NCBI GenBank assembly: GCA_030592225.1
Contig: JAUVJT010000138.1
Location: forward strand, 1-5,752
DNA length: 5,752 bases
Reading direction: 5' to 3'
Source: Candidatus Stahliibacteriota bacterium
Lineage (GTDB): Bacteria > Hydrothermota > Tepidihabitantia > B3-TA06
The notes beneath the pieces were generated by a model. The model did no database searches. It was given only the letters and a program-made list of their open reading frames with translations, and was not told the origin of the DNA. Made by a program: the position numbers and the translations under genes. Below, piece by piece: positions 5,239-5,752 of this stretch; positions within the stretch are counted from its first letter, which is position 1, and each line of letters begins with the position of its first letter.

Positions 5239-5752
5239 ATGAAAAAACTCTTAACCGTCACACTACTACTTGGAGTAGTAAGTATGGCTTTTGCAACAGA
5301 CATGTTTTTCGTTGAAGATTACATGGAAGTAGATACTACTTTTAGCGGAGAAAAAGCACGAAAATTAGCTAGTGTTGAATTCACTACGACTACCCCAATA
5401 TCTATCATATCTGTTACGTATGGTACGTCCTATGACAATGCAGGTCTTTGGCTTACTATAAATGGGGACTCAATAGGAATGTCGGTTGGCGTCCGCACAT
5501 TCATCAAAGAATTGTCGAAAGGTACGTACACAATTGATTTAATGGCCAATCTTGTGTACGAATCGCGTGTAATAAACCCAAGACTACAAGTAATAGTTTT
5601 CTTTCAAGACGGCTCTGCTCTCTCTGAATCTCCTCCAGACGACATCAACCCTATAGAACCCCATAGTATCCTAACCTCTGGCAACATGGTTCACGTTGAA
5701 GGCTGTTCAGAGATTTACGACCTTTCAGGCCAGAGGGTTGACTGTGAGGTCA
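5239..5752 (+). CDS. Secreted beta-rich protein with type IX-like C-terminal tail (3' end outside window)
   Basis: The frame is open from ATG 5239 to the window edge (171 codons) and is partial. It starts with a typical signal peptide: MKK, a hydrophobic core, and an AFA cleavage site after residue 19. The mature part (about 20-140) alternates short hydrophobic and polar stretches rich in Thr, Ser, Val and Ile, which suggests a beta-sandwich; I recognise no known domain or catalytic motif. A proline-rich linker (SESPPDDINPIEP) leads to GNMVHVEG and EIYDLSGQRV (158-167). This resembles the start of the type IX secretion (Por) sorting tail, which commonly carries YDLSGRxV, so the gene probably ends some tens of codons beyond the edge. 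It has its own strong promoter and RBS. Its base composition is clearly lower in GC than the neighbours: two 60-base blocks (5281-5400) count to 35-38% GC, against 50-57% in blocks of the cyclase gene and purH. This may mark recent acquisition or a different codon regime. The function is unknown; a surface or extracellular structural or binding protein is the best guess. Confidence 0.8.
   Translation, partial: MKKLLTVTLLLGVVSMAFATDMFFVEDYMEVDTTFSGEKARKLASVEFTTTTPISIISVTYGTSYDNAGLWLTINGDSIGMSVGVRTFIKELSKGTYTIDLMANLVYESRVINPRLQVIVFFQDGSALSESPPDDINPIEPHSILTSGNMVHVEGCSEIYDLSGQRVDCEV

Overview
The window looks like bacterial chromosome from an uncultivated lineage. It carries four clear protein-coding genes and one partial gene that runs off the right edge, all on the + strand. 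The inferred origin is a thermophile-like or candidate-phylum bacterium of the WOR-3/Stahlbacteria/TA06 kind. The reasons are an archaeal-type cofactor-independent phosphoglycerate mutase, a short divergent PurH, and a secreted beta-rich protein ending in a YDLSGxRV tail of the type IX sorting kind. This is a low-confidence guess, because there is no rRNA or other marker gene in the window.

Layout. Positions 1-780 hold the C-terminal two thirds of an archaeal-type phosphoglycerate mutase (apgM). It is followed after 2 nt by purH (783-2276), the bifunctional enzyme for the last two steps of IMP synthesis; the pair looks translationally coupled. A 328-nt gap (2277-2604) follows, unusually rich in short repeats. 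It has an imperfect tandem 11-mer, an imperfect inverted-repeat pair about 228 bp across that may mark a MITE-like element, a small perfect hairpin, a candidate promoter, and a run of 9-bp CTCTGTG-type repeats. Next is a 655-residue membrane-anchored diguanylate cyclase (2605-4572) with about six membrane segments, one clear and one weaker GAF-type domain, and a GGEEF catalytic domain that lacks the inhibitory site. After 60 nt comes a membrane-tethered or secreted CAP/SCP-family protein (4633-5151). A strong sigma-70-like promoter (5165-5192) and a clean ribosome binding site then precede a visibly more AT-rich gene for a secreted protein (5239 to the edge).

How they fit together. apgM and purH are housekeeping metabolism (lower glycolysis and purine synthesis). 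The cyclase makes c-di-GMP in response to an unknown signal. The two downstream genes encode envelope or extracellular proteins, which could be c-di-GMP-regulated surface factors, but nothing in the sequence proves that link. No RNA gene, CRISPR array, transposase or clear rho-independent terminator was seen. I found no convincing new multi-gene system; the points most worth a second look are the repeat-rich gap, the missing I-site of the cyclase, the altered PurH cyclohydrolase domain and the compositionally distinct secreted protein.
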